Shown: piece by piece, positions 1 to 8,546 of the stretch | Position numbering within the stretch: position 1 is the first letter of the stretch | Layout of the letters: every line of letters starts with the position of its first letter | Assembly (NCBI GenBank): GCA_035765535.1 | Contig: DASTXE010000001.1 | Coordinates: 62,001 to 126,000 of the forward strand | DNA: 64,000 nucleotides | Direction: 5' to 3' | DNA from: Rickettsiales bacterium | Lineage (GTDB): Bacteria; Pseudomonadota; Alphaproteobacteria; Rickettsiales; JABCZZ01 | Notes under the pieces: model-generated | Told to the model about the DNA's origin: nothing | Databases searched by the model: none | The model's input: only the letters and a program-made list of their open reading frames with translations | Position numbers and translations under genes: made by a program

Positions 1-390
1 CTTAAACGACCAGTGCAGTTTTTCCACAAGCGGTTTGGGATCGTCATAAGGTTGGCTGCCTTTGCCCCAGACAGGTTCCGGCCATGCGCTGTCGGTAGTG
101 AAACGCGCAATGATATGGACATGCAACTGCTTTGTCTGATTGCCCAGTGCCGCTACGTTGATTTTATGCGGATTGAAAACATTTCGGACAACGACGGAAG
201 CAAACGAGATTTCATCCATCAGCAAATGCTGGTCCATGTCCGAAAGGTCGATTAACTCGACGGCCTTTTCCACGCGCGGCACTAGTATCAGCCACGGGAA
301 AAGCGCGTTGTTCATCAGTATCACACGGGAAAGTTCAAGGTCCGCTACAAAGAACGTCTCATGTTCAAGCCTGTGATCCAATGCGAACAT
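1..390 (-). CDS. HIT family protein (C-terminus cut by window edge)
   Basis: A histidine-triad protein of the nucleotide hydrolase/transferase superfamily, expected to be cytoplasmic. It reads from an ATG at 390 down to base 1 without a stop (130 codons), so only the last few residues are missing. The family signature is present as LHVHIIAR near residues 108-115, followed by a Trp-Pro-Glu-Pro segment. The typical length of about 140 residues agrees with only a short missing end. The exact nucleotide substrate cannot be read from the sequence. It lies downstream of popZ on the same strand with a 35-base gap. Confidence 0.85.
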   Translation of the reverse strand, partial: MFALDHRLEHETFFVADLELSRVILMNNALFPWLILVPRVEKAVELIDLSDMDQHLLMDEISFASVVVRNVFNPHKINVAALGNQTKQLHVHIIARFTTDSAWPEPVWGKGSQPYDDPKPLVEKLHWSFK

Positions 391-425
391 AAAGCACCTG
401 GTTCAAATAAAATAAGGCAAGCGGC

Positions 426-944
426 TTAGTCGTTATGCATGCTGACGATGCGCTTGATTTCTTTTTCCACGATCTTCTGGACGATGACGGGCAGATTTGT
501 ATCCAGCCAATCCTTGAGCATGGGGCGGAGGGCTTCGATCACGAGATCTTCCACCGTATTACCGCTGCGCAGAGCAGGAGAGGGAATTGTGGGAATGGAA
601 TAATCTTTCTGCGTGCTGTCTACGATCTGCTTGAAAGCAGTGGCTGCGGCATTGACGCTCGTTTCCGACATCAGCCCATCATCAATTTGCGGAGCTGCTC
701 TCTTTGGAGCGGGGGCAGGCTTAGGCGGAGCGGAAAACACGGCTTCAACGGCCTGCAATGTATCAACCGTATTTGCAGGCTGGGCAGGCGCAGCATCGCC
801 TTCCTTCACAACGTCCGTAAGGTCGAAGACATCTTCGGCGGGTTTCTGTTCGCCAACGGTATTATCGTCCATAATACGCTTTATGGATTGGAGGATTTCC
901 TCCATGGATTCCGTTTGTTCAGCATTCTTCGAAGGTTCGGCCAT
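426..944 (-). CDS. popZ: PopZ-like polar organising protein (DUF2497)
   Basis: Homologue of the alphaproteobacterial pole-organising protein PopZ, which forms a polymeric hub at the cell pole and anchors the chromosome origin through ParB. The architecture fits: a short N-terminal helix around residues 14-26 (MEEILQSIKRIMDD), an acidic Pro/Ala-rich linker at roughly 30-115, and a C-terminal helical assembly domain at about 125-172 containing VIEALRPMLKDWLD and the basic end IVEKEIKRIV. Its 172 residues are close to the Caulobacter protein. A divergent intergenic region of 295 bases separates it from the large methyltransferase-like gene. Confidence 0.85.
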   Translation of the reverse strand: MAEPSKNAEQTESMEEILQSIKRIMDDNTVGEQKPAEDVFDLTDVVKEGDAAPAQPANTVDTLQAVEAVFSAPPKPAPAPKRAAPQIDDGLMSETSVNAAATAFKQIVDSTQKDYSIPTIPSPALRSGNTVEDLVIEALRPMLKDWLDTNLPVIVQKIVEKEIKRIVSMHND

Positions 945-1239
945 AGTTCACCTGTGTATATCCTATCCTGACCTATTTATAATACGGCACAAAAATTAAA
1001 AACCAATAAATTTGTGTCTTCTGGCAGGCATATAGGAAGAAATAGTTGCTTTATAGTGTCCAAATAAGCGCAGGGGAGAATAATTACCCGGTGGCAGGCT
1101 CTTAAAGAAAGGAAAATAACAGATGCGTGTCTTTATAGATGAAACAGCAGTATTTCTGCATAACGACACAAAAGTTAGCTGTATTTTTACCATTTTCTTA
1201 TAGAATTGGTCATGTTTAAAATAGAGGTAACCTATTTTT
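945..1239. other. Divergent intergenic region, AT-rich
   Basis: This gap lies between the start of popZ (leftward) and the 1191-residue gene (rightward) and is visibly richer in A/T than its neighbours. It must carry both promoters. It also holds a 26-codon open frame at 1123-1203 with a purine-rich AAGGAAA 7 bases upstream of its ATG. No tRNA, strong hairpin or long repeat is seen. Confidence 0.6.
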
Positions 1240-4200
1240 ATGTCTATTAAAGTTCAATTCCGATGTGGCATACAAAATCCGGATACCATTAATTATATAA
1301 GTGGCATCAATCGTGGTGGAGATGAACTTCCGAGACCTGGGATTTTTTATCCTGATCCATCCAGCATCAACGGCAACGAACTCATTAGCGAAGATCCTGA
1401 AGGCGATGTTCGTCTTGTCCCTCCGAGTAATCCCAAACCCGATGATTTTATTGCCCTGACCATTAGCATTCCCGCACCAGAGGTTGTCCCGGGAATCACG
1501 CGTGCCAACCTCTCGCAAATCCTAACGAACGCAGGCATCACTCATGAAAAAAGCGCGTTCAGGTATTTCCAGGGAGGCAGCTATATGGATCTGAGGGAAG
1601 AAGCCTTGGATATTGCAAACACGGACCCGGATGCCCACCTGCCAGCAGAAAGCGTGCCTGCTTTGACCCATGCTCTTCTAGGCCCACAGGAGACAGATAC
1701 AGCAACCCTCACATTCTACGACATTCCTATTTCACAATGGGATAAGTTGCAGGAAGTCGTGGATCAGATCCGGGCAGACGAAATAAAGCAGCCCACCGGC
1801 GGATGGCGGAGGGGCTTCGATAATCAAGGCAACCGGACATTCCCGACCTTTGTCGAGCCTGTCAATCCGCCACTTGCTCCGGATTTAAGGGGAACCCCGG
1901 ATCTGAGCGACGTCCTCTCCCGTATCCAGAGTGCCGGCAGCGATGAGGAACTGCAGGAGGTCCTTTTTGATATTGCAAGGGTTTACACACGCTTCATGGG
2001 GGCATTTTTTGAAGGCAAAGGCTTCGTGCTTGACGTACCCGACAGGGACGGAGAAGGGGTCACTCTTATTCCTTTCGATAAAAACCTGGATTTTGATCGG
2101 GACATCAAGCCCCATCTTGATAACCCGAATTTCTGGCCCGCAACAGCTTACGCCACAGCACAGGATGACCAGACAAAAACCTCAGGCATGCATGTATTTG
2201 ATGCATTGAAATGTCTGGTTGACACCAAAAGAACCATTCAATTCGCCAAAGGTGTAAAAGCAACCATTCACCAGAGGATAGAAGAAGACCTTCCTATTGA
2301 ATCGGCCATCGATGCCGGTACGGGAACCAGTATCTTATCGATGCTGATGGCAGCACATGGCGCAAAACAGGTGCATGCGATTGAAATCAACGACGATACC
2401 TATGAAATCACAAAGGGATTTCTTCAGCATTGTGGATTGGGAAACGTCATAAAACTTAAAAAAGGCGATGCAACCGCCATCAATTTGAGAACCGACAATA
2501 AAAGATTGTTAGAAAAGGCAGATATTTTTATCGCCGAATGTCTTTCGACCGGCGAAATGGATGAGCCGCAAAGAAGAATCATCGATGCCATATCAAAATA
2601 TCTTTCCGACGCTACATCTATTATCCCCAAGGAAGCCGAATTATGTGCAACCCTCGTTCGGGCAGACTGGCGGAACATCACACAAAAAATCGGAGAGGAC
2701 AACAGTCCTGCAGCGGCACAGGAAACACTGCGGGATATCAGCCTGGAAAGACTGCTTGGTGCAAGCCAGACCCCTTTTTCACGAGGAAAAAACGGCACCA
2801 TTCTACAAAATTATCAGAAATACAGCCATACAGTATATACAAACTCGCTTGTTGCCGATCGCCCCCGGTTATTATCCTCACCTTTCGTCTTCACCCCTAT
2901 TCCATTTGGTTCTGGGTTCTTCCGGCTATTGCCTCCCCAGGACCCACCCAAGGACGTTCCGCAACAACCAGGCTCATGGCTCAGCCGCTTCCTGCGCAAA
3001 CAAGGGCAACCCGTTCAAACAACTGCAGAGCAGACCTATACAGACCCCATCATTCAAGGTAAGTGCAAAACCGATGAGGGCGAAGATATTCCGACAACGC
3101 TGGTGCTCAGTACCAATTTTATTTTTGATAAAGCAGGTAGCGTTGCTCTGGGGCCCAGCGAATTCTTGGGTAAAGAATGGGCGTTCAGGATAAAGTTAGA
3201 CGATGAATTACGGGACGCAGAGCCGGGTGAAATCAATGCGCTGGTCAGGCGGTATCTCCAATCAGGCCCCATAGATATTGATTTCAAATATACTGCAGGA
3301 ATGCGGACGACTTATATGGAAGCCGCTTTGACACGATCTGGTCTTATTTTCCGGGAAGATGCAAACCTGATCGAGTATGATCGGAAGATGGCAGCAGGAG
3401 AAGCGTCCCCCCATATACCTCCCGTATTTCTTGACGATTTCCTTGCCAGGCAGGTTATGCCAGCCACAAAAAGAGTCGACGACAGAAGGAAACCGGCCGA
3501 ACCTGCGATCACATCTGTAAAAACGCTGGGCATCACACAATACGACGCCGAAGGTTACCCTGACATATCCTCAGAAGGAGGAGAAGGTTACTCTAAGATG
3601 TGGTATGATACTATCGGCGATGAAGACCTGTCCATCGTCGCTAAGAATATTGGTGAATTATATCGTTACAGCCGACCTACTGACACAGGGCAGCGATTGG
3701 CAGGAGAAGGTGTATTTGTCGAAGGAGGAACAGGTACCAGCCTGCTTTCTGCAATTATGAGCGCTCCTTTCTGTACGAGCTATACAGGAATGGAAAGAAG
3801 CCCGGAAAACGTGAAAAGCCTGAACAAATGGCTGGATCCCAGTTCTGCTAATCCACGCTGGGAAAACTGGCGCGAAATTGCGGCCATATTTTATGCACAG
3901 GCCGCGCAGGGGCGGGATCCGGCCACATGGCTCGCCGAAATCAAAAACTCCGATCCTCAGGTCTACAATGCATTACGGAATTGGGCCAAAACCGAGGGTA
4001 GGGAAGGGTACATAGACAGAAATGCGAAAGATCGTTTCCTTAATCAGTACGCAGACATCGGCGGCAATAACAATCCTTATCTGGCAGCCCCGTCTGTTCC
4101 CGCATTACTAAGCGGCAAAGCCAAGTTCATCGTAGCCGATATGATTGACAAGGTAAATGGTGACCCGGCTAAGGGATTGGCGGATATCACCGCGTGGATT

Positions 4201-4815
4201 AACAAGGCGGACGTTGCAATCGTTCAGTATGTCGACGAATCCGTTGTCGATAATCTTCTGGCGTTGGCGCATATAATGAACAATAGAGCCCTTATGGTTA
4301 AGAAAGGAGGGCTGATGCTCTCCAATATGATGGAAGGAACATTCTTCTACGACGGGTTCGGCAAGGAATTCCGTGAATGTTACGGCACAAGCAGGGTTTT
4401 TTCTGCCATGCAGCGCTTACTGGCTTCCCCTTACAGCGGATCCTCTGAAACTGCTCTTGTGGATCACGGGGAAGACTTTCAGACTTCCCGGCAGGGATAT
4501 AGTGGGGTTACCGCACTGACAGGGATACGCAATAACAGGACATTCCAGAATGGCCGGGAGCTTCTGAGTGCCTTGCATGAACGCTATCCCGATATCCGCG
4601 TTGTAAAAATGGGCAACAGGTACGGATATTGCTTCCAGGATGAACTGCCAGCAAAGGCCGGGGATATGCTGACTAAATATCTGGACCGTAGCGTTCCACA
4701 GCGAACCGGTATCGCTTTTTCCACACTACTGTCTGAAATCAAGAGAGGACAATCCCTTGCAAGCAAAATCACCGATCTTGCAAGAAGTGGAACTGCGGGA
4801 CATCGCAATAGATGA
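1240..4815 (+). CDS. Large protein with two methyltransferase-like Rossmann domains
   Basis: A 1191-residue protein that I do not recognise as a named family. Residues 1-350 show no known motif. Residues about 355-450 look like a class I SAM-dependent methyltransferase: glycine motif AIDAGTGTSILS, acidic post-I strand HAIEIND, and IFIAECLSTGEMDE at about 428, which resembles the double-Glu loop of protein arginine methyltransferases and is followed by a SIIPKEAEL strand. A second Rossmann-like unit lies at about 825-1030: GVFVEGGTGTSLLS, YTGMERSPEN, KFIVADMIDK, ADVAIVQYVDES and VKKGGLMLSNM. There is no signal peptide and no transmembrane segment. An AGAGGT Shine-Dalgarno lies about 12 bases before the ATG. 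The gene stands alone between popZ and tRNA-Pro. Methyltransferase activity is inferred; the substrate is unknown. Confidence 0.7.
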   Translation: MSIKVQFRCGIQNPDTINYISGINRGGDELPRPGIFYPDPSSINGNELISEDPEGDVRLVPPSNPKPDDFIALTISIPAPEVVPGITRANLSQILTNAGITHEKSAFRYFQGGSYMDLREEALDIANTDPDAHLPAESVPALTHALLGPQETDTATLTFYDIPISQWDKLQEVVDQIRADEIKQPTGGWRRGFDNQGNRTFPTFVEPVNPPLAPDLRGTPDLSDVLSRIQSAGSDEELQEVLFDIARVYTRFMGAFFEGKGFVLDVPDRDGEGVTLIPFDKNLDFDRDIKPHLDNPNFWPATAYATAQDDQTKTSGMHVFDALKCLVDTKRTIQFAKGVKATIHQRIEEDLPIESAIDAGTGTSILSMLMAAHGAKQVHAIEINDDTYEITKGFLQHCGLGNVIKLKKGDATAINLRTDNKRLLEKADIFIAECLSTGEMDEPQRRIIDAISKYLSDATSIIPKEAELCATLVRADWRNITQKIGEDNSPAAAQETLRDISLERLLGASQTPFSRGKNGTILQNYQKYSHTVYTNSLVADRPRLLSSPFVFTPIPFGSGFFRLLPPQDPPKDVPQQPGSWLSRFLRKQGQPVQTTAEQTYTDPIIQGKCKTDEGEDIPTTLVLSTNFIFDKAGSVALGPSEFLGKEWAFRIKLDDELRDAEPGEINALVRRYLQSGPIDIDFKYTAGMRTTYMEAALTRSGLIFREDANLIEYDRKMAAGEASPHIPPVFLDDFLARQVMPATKRVDDRRKPAEPAITSVKTLGITQYDAEGYPDISSEGGEGYSKMWYDTIGDEDLSIVAKNIGELYRYSRPTDTGQRLAGEGVFVEGGTGTSLLSAIMSAPFCTSYTGMERSPENVKSLNKWLDPSSANPRWENWREIAAIFYAQAAQGRDPATWLAEIKNSDPQVYNALRNWAKTEGREGYIDRNAKDRFLNQYADIGGNNNPYLAAPSVPALLSGKAKFIVADMIDKVNGDPAKGLADITAWINKADVAIVQYVDESVVDNLLALAHIMNNRALMVKKGGLMLSNMMEGTFFYDGFGKEFRECYGTSRVFSAMQRLLASPYSGSSETALVDHGEDFQTSRQGYSGVTALTGIRNNRTFQNGRELLSALHERYPDIRVVKMGNRYGYCFQDELPAKAGDMLTKYLDRSVPQRTGIAFSTLLSEIKRGQSLASKITDLARSGTAGHRNR

Positions 4816-4894
4816 GATATTTTGAGTAGTAGTAATCCGGTGGCAACGGGTGGTTTTCAATTTTTCCAAACTTTACATAAGCTTCTGATTTTCA

Positions 4895-4971
4895 TGGTCG
4901 GGGCGACAAGATTTGAACTTGCGACCCCCAGTCCCCCAGACTGATGCGCTACCAGGCTGCGCTACGCCCCG
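4895..4971 (-). tRNA. tRNA-Pro (GGG)
   Basis: On the minus strand this folds as a full cloverleaf: 7-bp acceptor CGGGGCG/CGCCCCG, D arm GCGC/GCGC, anticodon stem TCAGT/ACTGG with loop CTGGGGG (anticodon GGG at positions 34-36), and T arm with loop TTCAAAT. The 3' CCA is encoded. The flanks 4816-4894 and 4972-5172 contain no other gene that I can support. Confidence 0.95.
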
Positions 4972-5172
4972 ACTCTATCAAGATTGCTTAAAGCGCGACC
5001 TACTTAACACAGCTTCTGACGCCATTCAACTGATTTGAGGCGTAACCATTAAACACTATTGCAAAAAATTAATAAAAGCATGAAGCGGGGTTAATAATGC
5101 CTGTGCTAGCGTTTTACAACGCACAGTGCAAAGGTGCGGCATTTGGTTCAACTCTTAATTATATGGACATTT

Positions 5173-5505
5173 ATGAAACGTATTCTTACTGCGGCCTTTG
5201 TCGCAGCTACCATGCTCTCCGCACCGGTTTTCGCACAGGAAGCTCCTCCGGCTCCGGGAAGTCATCCAGGCGACCATATGGAGCACCGCATGGAACATCA
5301 GGAGCGCCGCGAAGAACGTCATGAAGAGCACCAGGAAAAGCGCGAGCAGCATCACGAAGCAAATCAGGAGAAGCGCCAGGAGCGCCATGAAGAACATCAT
5401 GAAAAGCGCGAGCAGCGCCGCGAAGAACGCCGTGAGCGCCATAAGGAGCACCGTGAGCATCGCGAAGAGCGCCACGAAGAACATCATGAAGAGCACCATC
5501 AGTAA
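5173..5505 (+). CDS. Exported His/Glu/Arg-rich charged protein
   Basis: A 110-residue protein of unknown function. It opens with a clear signal peptide (MKRILTAAFVAATMLSAPVFA, cleavage predicted after residue 21). The rest is almost entirely His, Glu, Arg, Gln and Lys in repeating blocks such as RHEEH, EKREQ and HHEEHH, with about 19 histidines in the mature part. Such a sequence should form a long charged helix and could bind metal ions in the periplasm, but that is inference. The start at 5173 is chosen because it begins the signal peptide; an upstream in-frame TTG at 5134 adds only non-secretory residues. A strong terminator follows directly. Confidence 0.75.
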   Translation: MKRILTAAFVAATMLSAPVFAQEAPPAPGSHPGDHMEHRMEHQERREERHEEHQEKREQHHEANQEKRQERHEEHHEKREQRREERRERHKEHREHREERHEEHHEEHHQ

Positions 5506-5530
5506 GCGCTCTTTTGGTAATGAACTCGGA

Positions 5531-5558
5531 AAGGGCACATGGCTTCATGTGCCCTTTT
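5531..5558 (+). terminator. Rho-independent terminator after the charged exported protein
   Basis: An 11-bp perfect stem (AAGGGCACATG paired with CATGTGCCCTT) with a GCTT loop runs into a short T tract. It lies 25 bases after the stop codon of the 5173-5505 gene. Confidence 0.85.
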
Positions 5559-5606
5559 GTCTATGAGCTTTCAGAAAGAATGGTTATACTGAACGCATAG
5601 GAAGGT

Positions 5607-6113
5607 ATGAATTCTATGCGCGCAAAACCACCTGTGCTTGATAAACCGTTCAAAAAAGAACGAGCGCTTTCGCAGGAAGAAAAAATATTATGGCAGCGTG
5701 TTGTTGCCGGTGAGGCCGTGGCATTGCCACGAAAGGCGCATGCAAAAGAAGCAGCATCCGAAAGTTCCCTTTATCGCAGCGCAGATACTGTTTCCCATGC
5801 GCGAAGCAAAGTGCGGACGGAGGAAGTCAAAACTACGCTTGACCTGCACGGTCATACATTAAATACGGCCTATAACGCCCTACACAAATTTATGATGCGG
5901 GCAAAAGAACAAGGAATCGCAAAAGTAATAGTCATTACAGGTAAGGGCAGGGCGGAAGGTTTTGGTTCCTTGCGCGGAATGCTGCCTTACTGGCTTCAGG
6001 AGACGGAGTTGAAATACTACGTGACGGGCTTCCGCCATGCGGATGCAAGGCAAGGTGGCGATGGCGCCTGGGTTGTGCGGCTGCGAAAAGAAAAGCAAGG
6101 GCGCAATCGCTGA
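5607..6113 (+). CDS. Smr domain protein
   Basis: A 168-residue stand-alone Smr (small MutS-related) domain protein. The Smr domain fills about residues 75-165: LDLHGHTLNTAY carries the conserved LDLHG motif, VIVITGKGRAEGFGSLRGML carries the TGKG and LR elements, and HADARQGGDGA carries the A..GG.GA end. Smr domains bind nucleic acid and often have nicking endonuclease activity. The N-terminal 70 residues are basic and probably disordered. A GGAAGG Shine-Dalgarno lies just before the ATG. It is upstream of dnaB with a 49-base gap. Confidence 0.85.
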   Translation: MNSMRAKPPVLDKPFKKERALSQEEKILWQRVVAGEAVALPRKAHAKEAASESSLYRSADTVSHARSKVRTEEVKTTLDLHGHTLNTAYNALHKFMMRAKEQGIAKVIVITGKGRAEGFGSLRGMLPYWLQETELKYYVTGFRHADARQGGDGAWVVRLRKEKQGRNR

Positions 6114-6162
6114 TTGCCTAAAATTTTTCCTATAGGATTTTTTTCTAATTTGTGTACTCTGA

Positions 6163-7653
6163 ATGCCTATGGCTACACAGAATACGTTATCGATTACGGA
6201 AAATATCAGCGAAAACAGCTTCCGCCAGCCCCCGCATAACATGGAAGCGGAGCAGGCATTGCTGGGAGCGATCCTCGTCAATAACGAAGCCATGCATCAC
6301 ATCGGAGATTACTTGCGTGCAGAGCATTTTTATGTGCCCGTGCATCAGCGCATTTTCACCGCCATCCAGTCCTTGTTCGATAAGGGGTTGATCGCTAACC
6401 CCATTACGCTAAAATCGCATTTCGATCAGGATGAAGGCCTGCAGGAAATTGGCGGCGGCGGATATCTGGTCCGGTTGGCGGCGGCGGCTTCCTCCGTCAT
6501 TAATGTGAAAAGCTATAGCGAAGTCATTTACGATGCCGCACAGAAACGTTCGCTGATCACCATCGGCGAAGATGTGGTCAATACTGCATATAAAAGTGAT
6601 CTGGATGTTTCGGCAGGTGAGCAGATAGAACATGCGGAGCAGAAACTCTTTGTGCTTGCCTCCGAAGGGATTTCCGAAAACAGCTTCCGCCAGATCAAGC
6701 ACGGCATGATCGAAGCCATACAGCGTGTCGAATATGCGTTCCGTAATAGCGACCGCGTTATCGGCGTACCGACGAAACTGATCGACCTGGATAAAATGCT
6801 GGGCGGTCTGCACAAGTCGGACCTGCTGATTTTAGCGGGTCGTCCTTCCATGGGCAAAACCGCTCTGGCGACGACGATTGCGCATAATGCGGCAGAATAT
6901 TTTTACGAAGAATCATTGAAGAATCCAGGAACAAAGCCGCAATCCGTGGGCTTCTTTTCATTAGAAATGTCGGCCGAACAGCTGGCTTCCCGTGTATTGG
7001 CGGGGGCTACGAGGCTGAACTCGGGTAAGATGCGTAAAGGCGATCTCACACCAGATGAATTTGCCGTGCTTGTAAAGGAAAGCAATAAACTGTCGCAGCT
7101 GCCTATCTTTATCGACGATACACCAGCTCTCTCCATCTCCGCTGTCAGGGCGCGTGCGCGCAGGCTCAAGCGCGTAAATAATCTCGGCTTCCTTGTGGTG
7201 GATTATCTGCAGCTCATACGCGGTTCGTCCACCGCATCACAGGCAAATCGCGTGCAGGAAGTTTCGGAAATCACGCAAGGGTTAAAGGCAATTGCCAAAG
7301 AACTGAATATCCCGGTTATGGCACTATCGCAGCTTTCGCGCGCGGTGGAACAGCGCGACGATAAAAGACCGCAGCTGTCTGACCTGCGTGAATCGGGCAG
7401 TATCGAGCAGGATGCAGACATCGTGATTTTCGTATTCCGCGAAGAATATTACCTGATGCGTAAAATGCCGCGTGAAGGCACGCCTGAGCACGCGACATGG
7501 ATGGAAGAAATGGAGAAGGTGCACGGTATTGCGGAAGCCATCGTGGCCAAACATCGTAACGGTGGGGTAGGCAACGTCGCAATGCACTTCCATTCTGAAA
7601 CCACGCGATTCGAAAATCTCGAAAGGGATTATGCGCTGCCGGAATTTGAATAA
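6163..7653 (+). CDS. dnaB: Replicative DNA helicase DnaB
   Basis: Hexameric replicative helicase that unwinds DNA 5' to 3' at the fork. Its 496 residues match the family. The N-terminal primase-interacting domain covers about 25-125 (HNMEAEQALLGAILVNNEAM). The RecA-like motor starts at about 200 with Walker A GRPSMGKT (225-232), followed by FFSLEMSAEQLASR, the Walker B strand FLVVDYLQLI, LSQLSRAVEQR and the arginine-finger region SDLRESGSIEQDADIV. No intein is present. It ends 3 bases from the convergent methyltransferase gene. Confidence 0.98.
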   Translation: MPMATQNTLSITENISENSFRQPPHNMEAEQALLGAILVNNEAMHHIGDYLRAEHFYVPVHQRIFTAIQSLFDKGLIANPITLKSHFDQDEGLQEIGGGGYLVRLAAAASSVINVKSYSEVIYDAAQKRSLITIGEDVVNTAYKSDLDVSAGEQIEHAEQKLFVLASEGISENSFRQIKHGMIEAIQRVEYAFRNSDRVIGVPTKLIDLDKMLGGLHKSDLLILAGRPSMGKTALATTIAHNAAEYFYEESLKNPGTKPQSVGFFSLEMSAEQLASRVLAGATRLNSGKMRKGDLTPDEFAVLVKESNKLSQLPIFIDDTPALSISAVRARARRLKRVNNLGFLVVDYLQLIRGSSTASQANRVQEVSEITQGLKAIAKELNIPVMALSQLSRAVEQRDDKRPQLSDLRESGSIEQDADIVIFVFREEYYLMRKMPREGTPEHATWMEEMEKVHGIAEAIVAKHRNGGVGNVAMHFHSETTRFENLERDYALPEFE

Positions 7654-7656
7654 GAT

Positions 7657-8535
7657 TTAAGCCGCAGGATTTAATAACCAGATTTTTAAATGATCCCGCA
7701 TTTTCGCCGGCATCTCAGGTGAAAGATGATACCGCTCGACGCTGGAAAGATGCGGCGTTTCATCGATCTGGTATTTTAACTTAGCCTGCAAGTGATTAGC
7801 TTTGAAGAACTCCTGCAGCCGTTCTTCACTGTCAAAGGCGGCCTCATACATATTGCGGTCGGTCAGGCCGGAAAGCGCCTGACGAAGGCGTTTCCGGGCT
7901 TCTGAAATTTTACGCGCCTCTGCTTTGAAAACGAAATCGGGTGTCATCCAGAAACCTCCGGAAAACTCACTCAGCAGCGTCCGGATATGCTGGGTCAGCA
8001 AATCCCTTTCGGCTGCAGAGAAATAATGCATAAGCCCTTCATGCACGATGATGAGCGGCTGGTTCCGCTGGAAATGTTGGCAGGCATTCCGAAGCTGTTC
8101 CATGTCCAGAGCATTGGCCGTCACAATTTTATGTCTATCATAAGCTTCATGCGGAAACTCAGAACGCAATTGTTCGACAAGTTTTGTCTTTTCGCGGTTA
8201 AGATCTTCCAGGTCGGATTCCACATACACCATCTGCGGATCGCGCAGCATAGCGAGCCCGCGCAGCGAAAAACCGCTGGCAAGCTCCAGCACTTGCTTGA
8301 TGCCGGACTGAGCGATCAGATGGACGGTGCTCTTGTAACGCGCTTCCAGCATGACGGCATATTCTTTCAGCATGTCGCTATCGAGCGAATAGTCCCGGAT
8401 AATAAAGTTGAACGCCTCTCCTGCGCCGATATGTTCTGACACAAACTTGGCAAAAGGGATATCCGTGAACTGGCGGGCATAGGCCACCAGTTTGGCAGTA
8501 ATGCTGATCTTGCTATGATCGATTGCGATCGTCAT
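7657..8535 (-). CDS. LCMT-type SAM-dependent methyltransferase
   Basis: A 292-residue member of the leucine carboxyl methyltransferase-like family (COG3315). The SAM-binding region is visible as VLELASGFSLRGLAM at about 82-96, followed by the acidic pair in VYVESDLEDLNREK. IIVHEGLMHYFS at about 165-176 corresponds to the family's EGL.MY motif. Bacterial members methylate small molecules or unknown acceptors; the substrate here cannot be inferred. It shares the minus strand with the transglycosylase gene, 11 bases downstream of that gene's stop. Confidence 0.8.
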   Translation of the reverse strand: MTIAIDHSKISITAKLVAYARQFTDIPFAKFVSEHIGAGEAFNFIIRDYSLDSDMLKEYAVMLEARYKSTVHLIAQSGIKQVLELASGFSLRGLAMLRDPQMVYVESDLEDLNREKTKLVEQLRSEFPHEAYDRHKIVTANALDMEQLRNACQHFQRNQPLIIVHEGLMHYFSAAERDLLTQHIRTLLSEFSGGFWMTPDFVFKAEARKISEARKRLRQALSGLTDRNMYEAAFDSEERLQEFFKANHLQAKLKYQIDETPHLSSVERYHLSPEMPAKMRDHLKIWLLNPAA

Positions 8536-8546
8536 GGCGAATCGGC

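Noticed and set aside
435-971. Long open frame on the plus strand opposite popZ
   Set aside because: It lies entirely antisense to a well-supported popZ, with no recognisable domain and no ribosome site.
5155-5548. Long minus-strand frames opposite the His/Glu/Arg-rich gene
   Set aside because: They arise from the repetitive codon composition of the sense gene, whose signal peptide and terminator fix the strand.
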